From Clostridia bacterium (GTDB lineage: Bacteria > Bacillota > Clostridia > Oscillospirales > Acutalibacteraceae), in assembly GCA_017534365.1 (NCBI GenBank), contig JAFWCS010000154.1, forward strand, positions 1-7,188: a DNA stretch of 7,188 bases, given 5' to 3'. This document shows, piece after piece, positions 6,084-7,188 of this stretch (the stretch's first letter is position 1; every line of letters starts with the position of its first letter). The translations under genes and the position numbers were made by a program. The notes under the pieces are model-generated. The model was not told the origin of the DNA, made no database searches, and saw nothing but the letters and a program-made list of their open reading frames with translations.

Positions 6084-6085
6084 GG

Positions 6086-6832
6086 TTATTTTTTGCTGTT
6101 GACCATCTCGTTATACTGTGCGCAGACCTCCTGCGCGGTGCCCTGCGCGATCAGACGGCCGTGATCGAGCAGGATGGCTTTGTCGCAGATGTTGAGGATC
6201 TGCTCCGTGCTGTGTGAAACGAAGAGCACCGTGATGCCTTTATCGAACATCGAGCGGATCTTCGCTTCGCTCTTTTTGCGGAATTTCGCGTCGCCGACCG
6301 AGAGCACCTCGTCGAGGATCAGGATCTCCGGCTCCACCGCTGTGGCGATGGCGAAGCCCAGACGGGCCCGCATGCCGGAGGAATAGTTTTTGACCGGCAC
6401 CTCGATGAAATCCTGCAGCTCGGAGAAGGCGACGATCTCGTCATATTTTTCCTCGATGAACTTGCGGGAGTAGCCCATGGTTGCGCCATAGAGGAAAATA
6501 TTCTCCTTGCCGGAATAATTCATGTCAAAGCCCGCGCCGAGCTCAAGCATCGGCGCGATCACGCCGCTCACGCGCACGCTGCCCTCCGTCGGCTTGAGCA
6601 CGCCGGCGATCGTCTTGAGCAGCGTTGATTTGCCCGCGCCGTTGAAGCCGAGCACGCCCACGCGCTCGCCCTTCTCGACCGTGAAGCTGATATTCTTCAG
6701 CGCCCAGAATTCCGTGAAATGGAGCTTGCGGGTCAGGAGCTTGATGACGTATTCTTTGAGATTGTCGACTTTTTCTTTGTTGAGATTGAAAAGGATGCTG
6801 ACGTTGTCAACAACGATGGCAGGCGTTCCCAT
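6086..6832 (-). CDS. tagH: Teichoic-acid/polysaccharide export ABC transporter ATP-binding protein (TagH/Wzt type)
   Basis: A 248-residue ATPase that powers export of the finished lipid-linked polymer with the permease encoded just upstream. Walker A is GFNGAGKST (62-70). The ABC signature is the YSSGM form (150-154) typical of TagH, Wzt and RfbE exporters instead of LSGGQ. Walker B with D-loop is ILILDEVLSVGD (170-181), and the switch histidine is in VSHS (His207). The stretch MLELGAGFDMNYSGKENI (95-112) is also characteristic of polysaccharide-export ATPases. The protein stops soon after the nucleotide-binding domain, so it lacks the long C-terminal extension of Bacillus subtilis TagH and the Wzt carbohydrate-binding domain. 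The start ATG lies 6 nt from a GGAGG (6839-6843) in the 12-nt gap after the permease stop. The partner substrate is inferred from tarI/tarJ downstream. Confidence 0.93.
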   Translation of the reverse strand: MGTPAIVVDNVSILFNLNKEKVDNLKEYVIKLLTRKLHFTEFWALKNISFTVEKGERVGVLGFNGAGKSTLLKTIAGVLKPTEGSVRVSGVIAPMLELGAGFDMNYSGKENIFLYGATMGYSRKFIEEKYDEIVAFSELQDFIEVPVKNYSSGMRARLGFAIATAVEPEILILDEVLSVGDAKFRKKSEAKIRSMFDKGITVLFVSHSTEQILNICDKAILLDHGRLIAQGTAQEVCAQYNEMVNSKK

Positions 6833-6844
6833 GCAGAGCCTCCG

Positions 6845-7188
6845 TTAAATGTGAAGAATGAACTTATCCTGATTTTTATAGAACACCCACACGCCGATCA
6901 GATTCACGGCGATCGCGAAGCCCAGCGCATACAGCAGATGGTGGATGCTGATCGCCCGGCCGTAAAGCACGCAGCAGCGAAACATTTCCGTGATCGAATA
7001 GAGCGGGTTTGCCATCAGGATGCGGTTGACGATGGGGGAGGTGATCTTCAGCTGCTTGATCTGATAGAAGATCGGCGTCATATAGAACAGCAGCAGGCAA
7101 AAGACTTCATAGAGATATTCGATATCCTTAAAGAAGACCTCCAGCGTCGCAAGGATCAGGCCGATGCCCAGCGCGAGCAGCAGCAGGA
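6845..7188 (-). CDS. tagG: ABC-2-type polysaccharide/teichoic-acid export permease, C-terminal part (cut by window edge)
   Basis: The open frame runs in from the right edge without a stop for 113 codons and ends with TAA at 6845-6847; the true start is outside the window. An internal ATG at 7079-7081 is not the start, because homologous-looking sequence continues upstream. The visible part contains a hydrophobic segment (LLLLALGIGLILATLEVFF), the motif KDIEYLYEV, a second hydrophobic stretch (FCLLLFYMTPIFY), NPLYSITEMFRCCVLYG and a last membrane helix (LLYALGFAIAVNLIGVWVF), ending in YKNQDKFILHI. This order is characteristic of the C-terminal half of TagG/Wzm/RfbA permeases (ABC2_membrane family), which form the membrane channel paired with TagH-like ATPases. 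The ATPase gene follows after 12 nt. The exported polymer is most simply the ribitol-phosphate product of the same operon. Confidence 0.92.
   Translation of the reverse strand, partial: LLLLALGIGLILATLEVFFKDIEYLYEVFCLLLFYMTPIFYQIKQLKITSPIVNRILMANPLYSITEMFRCCVLYGRAISIHHLLYALGFAIAVNLIGVWVFYKNQDKFILHI

Noticed and set aside
5359..6102. Plus-strand open frame (247 codons) opposite tarI
   Set aside because: No motif and no ribosome binding site; tarI on the other strand is unambiguous.

Overview
The window comes from a Gram-positive bacterium, most likely a GC-rich member of the Clostridia (Oscillospirales-type gut Bacillota). This is an inference from three things: a Firmicutes-style T-box leader, strong AGGAGG-type ribosome binding sites, and wall-teichoic-acid-type genes in GC-rich codon usage. 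No species can be named from the sequence alone.

Layout. Bases 1-255 (minus strand) hold the first 85 codons of a gene for an HMGL-like / 2-isopropylmalate-synthase-like TIM-barrel enzyme, cut by the window edge. It is preceded by a 5' leader (about 328-613) carrying a T-box riboswitch with a recognisable T-box core, an antiterminator that excludes the terminator, and a sigma-A-type promoter at 620-648. A second promoter, facing right (711-739), drives a single plus-strand gene (766-1884) for a CDP-glycerol/CDP-ribitol-type polyol-phosphate transferase. The rest of the window (1887-7188) is one tightly packed minus-strand operon.

The operon reads right to left: tagG-like ABC-2 permease (partial, enters at the right edge), tagH-like ATPase, tarI (ribitol-5-phosphate cytidylyltransferase), tarJ (ribulose-5-phosphate reductase), a family-2 glycosyltransferase with a long C-terminal region of unknown function, and a second polyol-phosphate transferase. 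Junctions are a 19-nt gap (tagH/tarI), an ATGA overlap (tarI/tarJ), a direct TAA-ATG abutment (tarJ/GT2) and another ATGA overlap (GT2/transferase), so the genes are almost certainly co-transcribed and translationally coupled.

How they work together. TarJ reduces ribulose 5-phosphate to ribitol 5-phosphate and TarI activates it to CDP-ribitol. The two transferases of the TagB/TagF family (Glyphos_transf) could then move polyol-phosphate units onto a lipid-linked acceptor, the GT2 enzyme could add a sugar, and the TagG/TagH pair could export the finished polymer. The expected product is a ribitol-phosphate-containing teichoic acid or related surface polymer. The initiating enzymes (TagO, TagA) and a long TarL/TagF-type polymerase are not in the window.

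The two transferase genes are tail to tail, with two bases between their stop codons and no terminator. The most interesting points are the amino-acid identity of the T-box signal, the convergent transferase pair, the unexplained C-terminal half of the GT2 protein, and the compact divergent promoter region. I found no mobile element, CRISPR array, tRNA or rRNA.
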